Assembly: GCA_938016625.1 (NCBI GenBank)
Contig: CALILB010000043.1
Coordinates: 1 to 6,433, forward strand
Source of the DNA: an uncultured bacterium
GTDB taxonomy: Bacteria; Acidobacteriota; Thermoanaerobaculia; Multivoradales; JAHEKO01
Direction of reading: 5' to 3'
DNA length: 6,433 nt
How positions within the stretch are numbered: the stretch's first letter is position 1; every line of letters starts with the position of its first letter. Made by a program: the position numbers and the translations under genes. Shown here piece after piece: positions 1 through 5,565 of the stretch. Under the pieces are notes generated by a model. That model did no database searches. It worked only from the letters and a program-made list of their open reading frames with translations, and was not told the origin of the DNA.

Positions 1-80
1 GTCGCGATGGACGGTCGCTGGTCGACAGCGATCTGGGTTCACTCCGCAGCCGCTTCAAGGAGGGACTGGAACATGCTTGA
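1..80 (+). CDS. purL: Probable C-terminus of PurL (FGAM synthase large subunit), 5'-truncated
   Basis: The third forward frame is open from the left edge to a TGA at 78-80 and reads RDGRSLVDSDLGSLRSRFKE followed by GLEHA. The text is too short for a homology call. The pattern of an acidic/leucine helix followed by a basic-aromatic stretch ending just past the next start suits the last residues of PurL, whose C-terminal helix is often of the type 'LxxLRxxW/F'. The main support is context: it overlaps the purQ start by eight bases (ATGCTTGA, 73-80), and its last codons contain the purQ Shine-Dalgarno. PurL carries the FGAR- and ATP-binding part of FGAM synthase, the fourth step of de novo purine synthesis, and receives ammonia from PurQ. 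Gene identity is inferred; a different purine gene upstream is possible. Confidence 0.5.
   Translation, partial: RDGRSLVDSDLGSLRSRFKEGLEHA
57..64 (+). promoter_or_regulatory. Shine-Dalgarno of purQ
   Basis: AAGGAGGG lies 8 nt before the ATG at 73, a near-ideal match and spacing. It decides the purQ start in favour of 73 over the upstream in-frame ATG at 7, which has no such site. It lies inside the upstream coding frame, so translation of the two genes is probably coupled. Confidence 0.85.
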
Positions 81-942
81 AGATGCCGTTCAGGAGCTCA
101 GGAGGCTTCCCTCCGACGAATTGGCGCGGGCCAGGTCCAAAGTGCGAGTTCTGGTGATCTCGGGTTTGGGCCTCAATTGTGAAGTGGAGACAGCGGAGGC
201 CTTTCGACTGGTTGGTGCCGACGCCGAGATGGTTCATTTGCTGGACCTGCTCGACGGCAAGTCAGGCCACCGCCTCGCCGACTACCGAATCGTCACCCTC
301 GTCGGCGGCTTTGCCTTCGGCGACCACCTGGGAGCCGGCTTCGTCTTCGCGAATCGGATTCGCTGGCGGCTCTACGATCAGCTCGTCGAGCTCATCGAAA
401 GGGGTGGCCTGGCACTGGGAATCTGCAACGGCTTCCAAACCATGGTTCGACTCGGCATGGTGCCGGGCTTCGATGGGGACTACCGAACCCCCCGTGCGAC
501 GCTAGCCCCCAATGACCGCTTGGGCTACTGGGACAGCTGGGTCCGGCTGAAGGCCGATCCGAAGTCACCCTGCGTCTGGACCCGAGGTATCGACGCAATC
601 GACCTGCCGACCCGCCACGGAGAGGGCAAGCTCCTGACCGAATCTCCCGAGGTTCTGGAGAGACTGGAGCAAGGCCACCAGGTGGCAGTGCGGTATGTGA
701 ACGAGAATGGCGAACCCACCCAGGAGTGGCCGGCCAACCCCAACGGCTCACCGGGAGCGGTGGCCGGAATCTGTGACCCGACCGGGCGGCTCTTCGGCCT
801 GATGCCCCATCCAGACGCCTACCTCTACCCGTTCCAGCATCCGCAGTGGTCCCGGAGGCGCTACGAAGGCGAAGTCCCAGAAGAGGGGGCAGGCCTGGCG
901 ATCTTCCGCAACGGCGTCGACGCTGCAGCCGCGGCAGGGTGA
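73..942 (+). CDS. purQ: Phosphoribosylformylglycinamidine synthase subunit PurQ (glutaminase), long form
   Basis: Class I glutamine amidotransferase subunit of cytosolic FGAM synthase. It hydrolyses glutamine and channels ammonia to PurL for FGAR to FGAM conversion. The chosen start gives 289 residues, longer than the about 227 of Bacillus-type PurQ and close to the glutaminase domain of large PurL or long archaeal-type PurQ. An N-terminal extension of about 23 residues precedes VRVLVISGLGLNCEVET. The oxyanion-region motif GGFAFGDHLGAG is at about residues 78-89. The nucleophile elbow ALGICNGFQTM has Cys118, and GEGKLL and NPNGSPGAVAGICD follow. The C-terminal catalytic segment GLMPHPDAYLYP has His246. 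The residue two after this His is normally Glu (HPE) but is Asp248 here. The gene overlaps the probable purL end by eight bases. It converges with the minus-strand efflux operon, leaving 171 bp between stops. Function is secure from the motifs. Confidence 0.95.
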   Translation: MLEDAVQELRRLPSDELARARSKVRVLVISGLGLNCEVETAEAFRLVGADAEMVHLLDLLDGKSGHRLADYRIVTLVGGFAFGDHLGAGFVFANRIRWRLYDQLVELIERGGLALGICNGFQTMVRLGMVPGFDGDYRTPRATLAPNDRLGYWDSWVRLKADPKSPCVWTRGIDAIDLPTRHGEGKLLTESPEVLERLEQGHQVAVRYVNENGEPTQEWPANPNGSPGAVAGICDPTGRLFGLMPHPDAYLYPFQHPQWSRRRYEGEVPEEGAGLAIFRNGVDAAAAAG

Positions 943-984
943 CGCAGGCGTCCTGGCGCCAGCTGACCTGGATTCAAGGCAGTA

Positions 985-1014
985 GGGGGCCTAGGGGCTT
1001 GTGGGGAATAGGGG
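985..1014 (+). other. Putative four-tract G-quadruplex motif in the purQ 3' region
   Basis: Four guanine runs on the plus strand lie at 985-989 (five G), 994-997, 1003-1006 and 1011-1014 (four G each). They are separated by loops of 4, 5 and 4 nt (CCTA with its first C at 990, CTTGT, AATA). This meets the canonical G4 rule with up to four tetrads, stricter than the usual three. It begins 43 nt after the purQ stop and would lie in the purQ 3' untranslated RNA; on the other strand it is C-rich. The pattern is seen directly; folding and any role in RNA 3'-end formation or polymerase pausing are inferred. Confidence 0.6.
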
Positions 1015-1018
1015 TTGA

Positions 1019-1044
1019 AGCGGCCGGCGCCCCTGCTGGCCGTT
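1019..1044 (+). terminator. Hairpin downstream of purQ, possible transcript end (no U-tract)
   Basis: AGCGGCCGGC (1019-1028) pairs with GCTGGCCGTT (1035-1044) around a 6-nt GCCCCT loop. This gives a 10-bp GC-rich stem with two G-U wobbles when read as plus-strand RNA. Read on the minus strand, the wobbles become A-C mismatches, so the structure favours the purQ transcript. It follows the G-tract motif by 4 nt. No run of T follows, so it is not a classical intrinsic terminator; it could protect the 3' end or assist Rho-type termination. The role is inferred. Confidence 0.4.
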
Positions 1045-1113
1045 GGTCCAGGCACTCCGGCTCTTACCGCTTCCGAGGGTAGGTGTGTCCGGCTGGTCCT
1101 CAGGGGTGCGGCC

Positions 1114-2532
1114 TCAACGCTCCTCTTCGAAACTCCCTCCGAGTGCCAGGTGGAGGTTCACCCGTTGGGCCAGCCTTTCGTTCTGGATCCGAATCAGGCC
1201 GATACGGGCGCCAAGCCAGCGGGACTGCATCTGCAACACGCTCAGCAGATCGATCTTGCCCACGTCGTACTGTGCCAAGGCCATTTCATAGGCTTTGAAG
1301 TTGTTGTCCACCGCCGAGGCCAGAAAGGCCTCCCGTTGGGCAAAGAGATCCTCGTTGGTCAGTGAAGTCTCGACCTCTTCGAAGGCCGTGAGAATGGTCG
1401 TTCCGTAGGCCGCAATCGCCGCCTTCTGGTCGGCATTGGCCACCTCGACCTGCCCCTCGAGTGCACCACCGGTATAGAGAGGTGCAAAAAGGCCCGCAGC
1501 GAGGTTGCCAACAAAGGCGTCGAGCGAGTTGTTGCCGCCGACTCCCGCACTCAACGTGAACGACGGCAGCTTGGCCAACCGCGCCTCTTCGCTCAAATAG
1601 AAAGTCGACGCCACTCTGCGCTCGGCGGCGACCAGGTCTGGCCGCCTCTCGAGAATGTCTGCCGGTATCCCCACCGGAATTGGCGGCGGCACTGCTATCA
1701 GCTCATCGGCGCCATCGACTTCGGCCGCCGGATACCGACCCATCAGGATCTCCAGTGACCGCGCGGCCTGCTGTCGACCACCTTCCACCTGCCGCAGCGC
1801 ATCCTCCGCCGATGCCAGATCGGCCTGGACAAGATGAACGTCCTGCATCGAGACCTGACCGACCTTCTCCTTGGCCGTCACCAGCGCGACGCTCTCGGTC
1901 AGAATGTCCACCGTCTCCTGCGCCAGCTCGGTCTGCATCTTGAGCTCGGTCGCCAGAAACCACCCCTTGGCCACATTCGCGGCCAGCGACTGTCGAGCGA
2001 ACGCGAAGTCGGCCACGGTTGCTCGAAGATTCTCGTCGGCGGCTGAAGCACCGGCCCGCACCTTGCCCCAGACATCGACCTCCCAACTCACTCCGACCCC
2101 GACTCCGTAACCGGATCCCGAGGCGACCGTGTTGCCGCTGGTCTCTGAAATGTCACCACCCAGAGCCACTGTCGGCTTGAGCGCCGATCCGGCCTGCCGC
2201 GCCAGCCCGGCAGCCCGATCGACCTGCGCCGATAGGACCCTGAGATTCGGGTTTTGCTCGCTGACAGCCTCTTCAACCAGCGCCACGAGCTCAGGATCAC
2301 CAAAGCTCTCGATCCAGCCGTCATCGACCTGACCCGTGTCGTCTGCGGGTGCCGTCCACTCGAGTGGAATCTGGGTGGTCTCGGGCAGCGCTTCCTCGAC
2401 GATTTGGGGAGTTTCGGGGGCAGGGGCTGTCGCGCAGGCAGATAACAACAACGCCAACGCGGACGTCGCAACGGCCGGCACAGAGGCCGGCCGCTTCGAT
2501 ATCGGTGCACCTGGATGTTGTGTGCGACTCAT
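1114..2532 (-). CDS. TolC/NodT-family outer-membrane efflux lipoprotein
   Basis: Outer-membrane factor expected to form the trimeric channel of a tripartite exporter, docking on a HlyD/RND-type adaptor. It has 472 residues, the usual family length. A basic N-terminus and hydrophobic stretch lead to a lipobox, LLLSAC, with Cys33 as the predicted lipidated residue. Ala at +2 is compatible with outer-membrane sorting. GWIESFGDPELVALVEEA (about residues 72-89) is the typical start of the mature OMF domain. DILERRPDLVAAERRV (about 290-305) is the hallmark of the second OEP repeat, followed by LPSFTLSAGVGG, GLFAPLYTGGALEGQ and FEEVETSL. The start is backed by AGGAG (2542-2546), 9 nt upstream, which overlaps the stop codon of the DUF3302 gene; the two genes are 12 nt apart. 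It is last in the minus-strand operon. Substrate cannot be told from sequence. Confidence 0.93.
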   Translation of the reverse strand: MSRTQHPGAPISKRPASVPAVATSALALLLSACATAPAPETPQIVEEALPETTQIPLEWTAPADDTGQVDDGWIESFGDPELVALVEEAVSEQNPNLRVLSAQVDRAAGLARQAGSALKPTVALGGDISETSGNTVASGSGYGVGVGVSWEVDVWGKVRAGASAADENLRATVADFAFARQSLAANVAKGWFLATELKMQTELAQETVDILTESVALVTAKEKVGQVSMQDVHLVQADLASAEDALRQVEGGRQQAARSLEILMGRYPAAEVDGADELIAVPPPIPVGIPADILERRPDLVAAERRVASTFYLSEEARLAKLPSFTLSAGVGGNNSLDAFVGNLAAGLFAPLYTGGALEGQVEVANADQKAAIAAYGTTILTAFEEVETSLTNEDLFAQREAFLASAVDNNFKAYEMALAQYDVGKIDLLSVLQMQSRWLGARIGLIRIQNERLAQRVNLHLALGGSFEEER

Positions 2533-2544
2533 AGGCCTGAGCTC

Positions 2545-2775
2545 CTAGTCAGCATTTGCCTGTGTTGTGCTGCCGATCGGCTTGGTATACGCCCAGACCA
2601 ACGCGATCACCCAGGGCACGATACCCATCAGCAGACCGACCCAGGAAAGGACGTTGATCGCATCGCTCTGCGGATGGCCCCGCTCCGCTGCCTTCTTACC
2701 AGGGAACTTGGCCATCTCGACGTAGATCCAGATGGCCAGCAGAACGATGATCACGAGAATGATGAACCCGGTCAT
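2545..2775 (-). CDS. DUF3302 small inner-membrane protein (YiaW/YibI-like)
   Basis: A 76-residue protein with two predicted transmembrane helices (about residues 2-21 and 42-66). They are joined by a basic cytoplasmic-type loop, KFPGKKAAERGHPQSDAINV, followed by LSWVGLLMGIVPWVIALVWAY. This loop-plus-helix pattern is what I recall for DUF3302, the family of E. coli YiaW and YibI, which sit beside the HlyD-type genes yiaV and yibH. The family has no settled function. By analogy with AaeX (DUF1656) next to AaeA, it may help the adaptor assemble in the inner membrane, but that is inference. GAGGAGT (about 2784-2790) lies upstream of the ATG. The gene lies 16 nt after the HlyD stop and 12 nt before the OMF start. 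It is shorter than YiaW (about 107 residues). Confidence 0.85.
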   Translation of the reverse strand: MTGFIILVIIVLLAIWIYVEMAKFPGKKAAERGHPQSDAINVLSWVGLLMGIVPWVIALVWAYTKPIGSTTQANAD

Positions 2776-2791
2776 GGTTGCTAACTCCTCT

Positions 2792-3907
2792 TCAGATCAC
2801 CAGGTCGAGTGAGGTCCCGACCCATTGCAGGATCGTCGCGACGATGCCGACGACTCCCGCGTTCTCGGTGTAGATGGTGGCATCGGCGGACAGACCCACT
2901 TTGCGCAGCTCCAAGGGGAACTCCTCCGGGATCGACAAGAGAATGGGGTAGATGCGCGTCGTCCTCTGCTCCGATGTCATGGCCAGCTGCCCCGAGGCAA
3001 GGTACTGACCTTCCCCGACTGCGGTGCCGATTCTCATCACCTCGGTCTCGAACAGCCTGCCTGGAACAGCCGGAAAGCTGATCTTCGCCGAGTCGCCCAC
3101 CTTGACGGCCCGCAGCGCCTTCTGCGCGAAGTACCCGACTATGAAGATCTCGTCGGTGTAGACGAAAGTGGCGATCGAGCGCGAGGGTGAAGCCTGCATG
3201 CCGGGACGCAACACAAACATGGTTACCAGTCCCAGTCCAGGTGCCTTCACCTCGGTGTTCTCGAGGTCGTACTGGGCCGACTCGAGCTGCGCCAGCACAC
3301 CGGCGACCCGCGACTGAGTATCACCGACAGAGGAGGTCAACGCCGCATAGGCGGCCTGTTCGTTGGCCCGGTTGGCGTCGAGCTGAGCTGTGAGCTGCTC
3401 TTGCTGCGACTGATACTGCTCGACCTCGAAGACCGAGCCCGCTCCTGTGGCGGCCAGAGTCTCCGCCTGATCGAGTCGGAGCGTGGTCAACTCGAGCTGG
3501 GCACTCGTGGCTTCGGTCTGCGCCCGGGCGGCGTCGTAACTCTCCTTGAGCTGCGCCACCGACGCTTCCGTGTCCACCAACTGGGCCGTGAGCTGATCCA
3601 CCCGGTACTGGTAGGGCAAGGGGTCGATCCGGTAGAGGACGGTCCCCGGATCGAGCTCGACGTTGGGCTCGGCCGGAACCTCGATGACCCTGCCACTCAC
3701 TTGCGGCGCGATCTCGGTGACGAACCCGCTGATGACCGCCTGGGTGCTCGCCGGCGTCAGTCCCTGCAGACCGACCAGAAAGCCCGCCAGGATGATCACC
3801 CCCAGGATCAGCACAATCACCTTGCTGACCGTATTCCATGGCAGCAGCTTGAACTTGTGGAAGATCAGATAGACGAAGAGCAGATAGAGAGCCGTGACAA
3901 TGAGCAT
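2792..3907 (-). CDS. HlyD-family membrane-fusion (periplasmic adaptor) protein, YiaV/YibH-like
   Basis: The adaptor links an inner-membrane transporter to an outer-membrane channel across the periplasm. It has 371 residues, close to E. coli YiaV/YibH. Two hydrophobic helices lie at the N-terminus (about 1-19 and 26-50), as in YiaV-type proteins; most EmrA-type adaptors have one. The first lipoyl-like half, VISGFVTEIAPQVSGRVIEV, is at about 58-77 and continues to LYRIDPLPYQ (about 91-100). An Ala/Gln/Leu-rich helical hairpin of about 105-215 follows. The second lipoyl half, NTEVKAPGLGLVT, and the beta-barrel segment FIVGYFAQKALRAVKVGDSA come next. The last about 22 residues are again hydrophobic. 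The start is set by AGGAG (3914-3918), 6 nt before ATG. It lies 22 nt after the stop of the microprotein ORF and 16 nt before the DUF3302 gene. No transporter gene accompanies it in this window. Confidence 0.92.
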   Translation of the reverse strand: MLIVTALYLLFVYLIFHKFKLLPWNTVSKVIVLILGVIILAGFLVGLQGLTPASTQAVISGFVTEIAPQVSGRVIEVPAEPNVELDPGTVLYRIDPLPYQYRVDQLTAQLVDTEASVAQLKESYDAARAQTEATSAQLELTTLRLDQAETLAATGAGSVFEVEQYQSQQEQLTAQLDANRANEQAAYAALTSSVGDTQSRVAGVLAQLESAQYDLENTEVKAPGLGLVTMFVLRPGMQASPSRSIATFVYTDEIFIVGYFAQKALRAVKVGDSAKISFPAVPGRLFETEVMRIGTAVGEGQYLASGQLAMTSEQRTTRIYPILLSIPEEFPLELRKVGLSADATIYTENAGVVGIVATILQWVGTSLDLVI

Positions 3908-3929
3908 GCGAGTCTCCTGTTACCAGTCC

Positions 3930-4040
3930 TCAGGCTAGCACCGTTAGGCGGCCCGAGAGCCAGGAGGCCTCGAAGTAATCCACATTCGGGGCCAGTAAGC
4001 TCGCGATTAGCAGGATGAAGGACCCTATTCTCATGCTCAT
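3930..4040 (-). CDS. Hypothetical 36-residue single-helix membrane microprotein
   Basis: This short frame fills most of the 171-bp gap between the MBL and HlyD genes. It begins MSMRIGSFILLIASLLAPNV and ends in DYFEASWLSGRLTVLA. Residues about 5-17 form a hydrophobic stretch able to act as a transmembrane or signal-anchor helix, preceded by one Arg and followed by an acidic, aromatic-rich tail. AGGAG (4046-4050) stands 5 nt before the ATG at 4040-4038; a second in-frame ATG lies at 4034-4032. The stop at 3932-3930 is 22 nt before the HlyD start, and the upstream MBL stop is 38 nt away, so the spacing is operonic. An in-frame ATG at 4076 (48 residues, AAGGA 6 nt upstream) is an alternative, but its extra Arg codons AGG-AGG-AGA look like Shine-Dalgarno sequence, not coding sequence. 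I do not recognise a family. It might be an adaptor partner or a leader peptide. Confidence 0.55.
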   Translation of the reverse strand: MSMRIGSFILLIASLLAPNVDYFEASWLSGRLTVLA

Positions 4041-4045
4041 GATTT

Positions 4046-4050
4046 CTCCT
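4046..4050 (-). promoter_or_regulatory. Shine-Dalgarno of the 36-residue microprotein
   Basis: The minus strand reads TTAGGAGAAATC before the ATG at 4040, with AGGAG 5 nt from the start codon. A second purine-rich block, AGGAGGAGA, lies about 12 nt further upstream (around 4060-4068) with no ATG at usual spacing. The site supports translation of the short ORF and favours the 36-residue form over the 48-residue form. Confidence 0.5.
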
Positions 4051-4078
4051 AATGCTGCTCTCCTCCTATTGCTCATTT

Positions 4079-5380
4079 CTAGTCCTTGTCACTCTTGTAC
4101 CAGGGCTTCGTCGGCCGCCAGTCCACGTCCTGCAGGTTGTAATTCTCCATATGCTCGTCGAGCATGTCGTTCTGCGCGTTGAAGGCCTCTCCCCACTCAC
4201 CGCTCTTGATGAAGTCGCTCATCGGGTCCGGCACGCCGGGCTGCGGCGGTGGCTGCTGCGCCGTGCCCGGCACCGACCAGGCGTCGGGAGTGACCACGGC
4301 CATGCGCTCCTTGATCTCGTCCTTGGTGATGTTCCAGACCATCAGGTCCGCCCCGATCGACAACGGGCCGTCGTAGGTCTCTCGGATGCCGTCGTAGTAG
4401 AGGTTGTACCGCCAGGTGCCCTTGTCGAGCTGGGCGTGGTACGCGATGGCGTGCCGGGGCTGGATCGTTGACATGATCTTGCCGAACGCCGGCCCCGAGG
4501 TGTGGAACTCGCAGCAGGCCCGCCAGGCGAGCTGCGCCGGCTGGTTGCCGAAGGTCGCAAAAATCGACGGCGGGTTGAAGGCCTCGTGAATCACCACGTC
4601 CGCGTCCTGCGCGTACTTGATGAACCAGGTGTTCGGTGAGGTGTCACCCCCGAACACGACCTTCAACCCCGCATACTCCAGAATGAAGCTCACCGGGCCA
4701 TCACCAGTGTGAATCGCCGGGATGGACCGGACGGTCACGCCATTATCCTGATAGATGACCTCGTTGATCCCCTTGTAGTCGAACTCGTGCACGGTGATCT
4801 GGCCCGGGATCGGCGTGATCTTGTACTCGCGCGTGCGCCTGTCCCAGTTGTTGGCCTTCAGGAAGTGATCGATGGCGTATGCCGTGCCCATTTCCTCCGT
4901 CATTCCGCTGGGTCCCCAGATCTCGAGCGGCACCGGGCGACCGGCCGTCCAACCCCCCGCCCACAAGGAATCTAGGTCACCCCAGTGGTCCGTGTGCAGG
5001 TGGCTGAGAAAGATCTTGGTCAGGTACTCGTAAGGGATCATCAGCGAGGCGATGTTGCGCATCGATCCCGAGCCGATGTCGAAGATGAACTTGTCACCGT
5101 TGCCGAGCTCCATCAGGAAGCAGGCCGACGCCTGCGAGAGTCGCTGGTCCGGCATGCCGGTGCCGCAGGCAATCACCCGAATCTCGCCCTCGGCGAGCTC
5201 CTCGGTACCGGGGTAGTAGACAAAGCGGTCCGGGGCGGTACCGGTGGGGCTGGTGACCGTGCCACCGGCAGCTTCCGCAGTGCCGGACTCCTGTATACCG
5301 ACCCCAACAAGGTACCCGACGGCGATGGCGATGGCCGTGACGGCCAGCAGCCCCAGCGTGCCTCTTCGATTCTTGCTCAT
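4079..5380 (-). CDS. Exported MBL-fold metallo-hydrolase, RNase Z-like/GntH-like (paralogue 1)
   Basis: Zinc-dependent hydrolase of the metallo-beta-lactamase fold, 433 residues from the chosen start. The N-terminus (MSKNRRGTLG, then a hydrophobic run to about residue 29) is a signal peptide or membrane anchor; AEA at 35-37 could be a cleavage site. The catalytic domain starts near residue 66. It shows ACGTGMPD, FIFDIGSGS, the metal motif HLHTDH (127-132), PAIHTGDGPVSF (His224), FGGDTSPN (Asp246), FHTS (His293) and HAIAYH (His315). This is the full RNase Z/arylsulfatase-type ligand set, so it should be active. A family-typical VWNITKDEIKERMAVVTPDAW and a Pro-rich linker precede a variable C-terminal tail. 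NCBI names close relatives 'guanitoxin biosynthesis GntH' as far as I recall, but no other guanitoxin gene is here. Substrate is unknown. AAGGAGGAG just before ATG 5380 fixes the start; an in-frame ATG at 5443 lacks such a site and would bury the signal sequence. Confidence 0.88.
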   Translation of the reverse strand: MSKNRRGTLGLLAVTAIAIAVGYLVGVGIQESGTAEAAGGTVTSPTGTAPDRFVYYPGTEELAEGEIRVIACGTGMPDQRLSQASACFLMELGNGDKFIFDIGSGSMRNIASLMIPYEYLTKIFLSHLHTDHWGDLDSLWAGGWTAGRPVPLEIWGPSGMTEEMGTAYAIDHFLKANNWDRRTREYKITPIPGQITVHEFDYKGINEVIYQDNGVTVRSIPAIHTGDGPVSFILEYAGLKVVFGGDTSPNTWFIKYAQDADVVIHEAFNPPSIFATFGNQPAQLAWRACCEFHTSGPAFGKIMSTIQPRHAIAYHAQLDKGTWRYNLYYDGIRETYDGPLSIGADLMVWNITKDEIKERMAVVTPDAWSVPGTAQQPPPQPGVPDPMSDFIKSGEWGEAFNAQNDMLDEHMENYNLQDVDWRPTKPWYKSDKD

Positions 5381-5384
5381 CTCT

Positions 5385-5391
5385 CCTCCTT
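5385..5391 (-). promoter_or_regulatory. Shine-Dalgarno of MBL-fold hydrolase paralogue 1
   Basis: The minus strand reads AAGGAGGAGAG directly before the ATG at 5380. It supports the 433-residue protein with an N-terminal export signal over the 454-residue reading from 5443. I found no convincing -35/-10 pair in the 185-bp gap upstream, so it may be read from the upstream paralogue's promoter. Confidence 0.75.
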
Positions 5392-5500
5392 GAACCCATG
5401 TTCGGCTTGTTCCCCAATCTAGCCTACATGTCTGGGAGCGCACCGGCTATCGAGAGCAGTCGAAAACATTGCTGAATCGGTCATTGGAGACCACGACCAG

Positions 5501-5528
5501 GTCGGGCCGACCCACAGGCCGACCCGAC
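5501..5528 (-). terminator. Strong 12-bp hairpin between the two MBL genes (attenuator, terminator or processing site)
   Basis: GTCGGGCCGACC (5501-5512) and GGCCGACCCGAC (5517-5528) are inverted repeats around a CACA loop. As minus-strand RNA all 12 positions pair, two as G-U wobbles; the rest are mostly G-C. It starts 37 nt downstream of the stop of the right-hand MBL gene and 120 nt before the start of the left-hand one. There is no T-run after it on the minus strand, so a classical Rho-independent terminator is unlikely. A stabilising or partially terminating structure that sets different levels of the two paralogues is the likeliest reading. Confidence 0.55.
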
Positions 5529-5565
5529 TCCACATTGCTCTAACCGATCCACAGCGCAGCGGTGG

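Noticed and set aside
7..72. PurQ starting at the upstream in-frame ATG at 7 (311 residues)
   Set aside because: No ribosome site precedes it, the extra 22 residues are unlike PurQ, and the ATG at 73 has an excellent Shine-Dalgarno.
953..962. Perfect 10-bp palindrome CTGGCGCCAG just after purQ
   Set aside because: It has no room for a stable loop, occurs once, and is of a length expected by chance in GC-rich DNA.
1015..1365. A 116-codon plus-strand open frame overlapping the OMF gene end
   Set aside because: Most of it is antisense to the conserved C-terminal part of the outer-membrane factor; no family motif or ribosome site supports it.
3401..4018. A 205-codon plus-strand open frame opposite the HlyD gene
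   Set aside because: It is antisense to a clear HlyD protein, low in complexity, and a typical shadow frame in GC-rich DNA; it has no recognisable motif.
5369..5371. Twin-arginine (Tat) signal in MBL paralogue 1 (NRRGTLG)
   Set aside because: The RR pair is present, but the following residues do not match the S/T-RR-x-F-L-K consensus well and the hydrophobic run is long, more like a Sec signal or membrane anchor; Tat cannot be excluded.
5381..5443. MBL paralogue 1 starting at ATG 5443 (454 residues)
   Set aside because: The extension has no clear Shine-Dalgarno and would place a polar segment before the signal/anchor helix; the ATG at 5380 has AAGGAGGAG immediately upstream.
5392..5500. Sigma-70-like promoter for MBL paralogue 1 (TAGGCT/TAGATT as -10)
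   Set aside because: No acceptable -35 hexamer lies 16-18 nt upstream of either candidate.
5419..5535. A Trp-rich 38-residue minus-strand ORF (MWSRVGLWVGPTWSWS start) overlapping the inter-MBL hairpin
   Set aside because: It looked like a possible attenuation leader, but it lacks a convincing Shine-Dalgarno and its Trp codons come from the GC/GT-rich inverted repeat.
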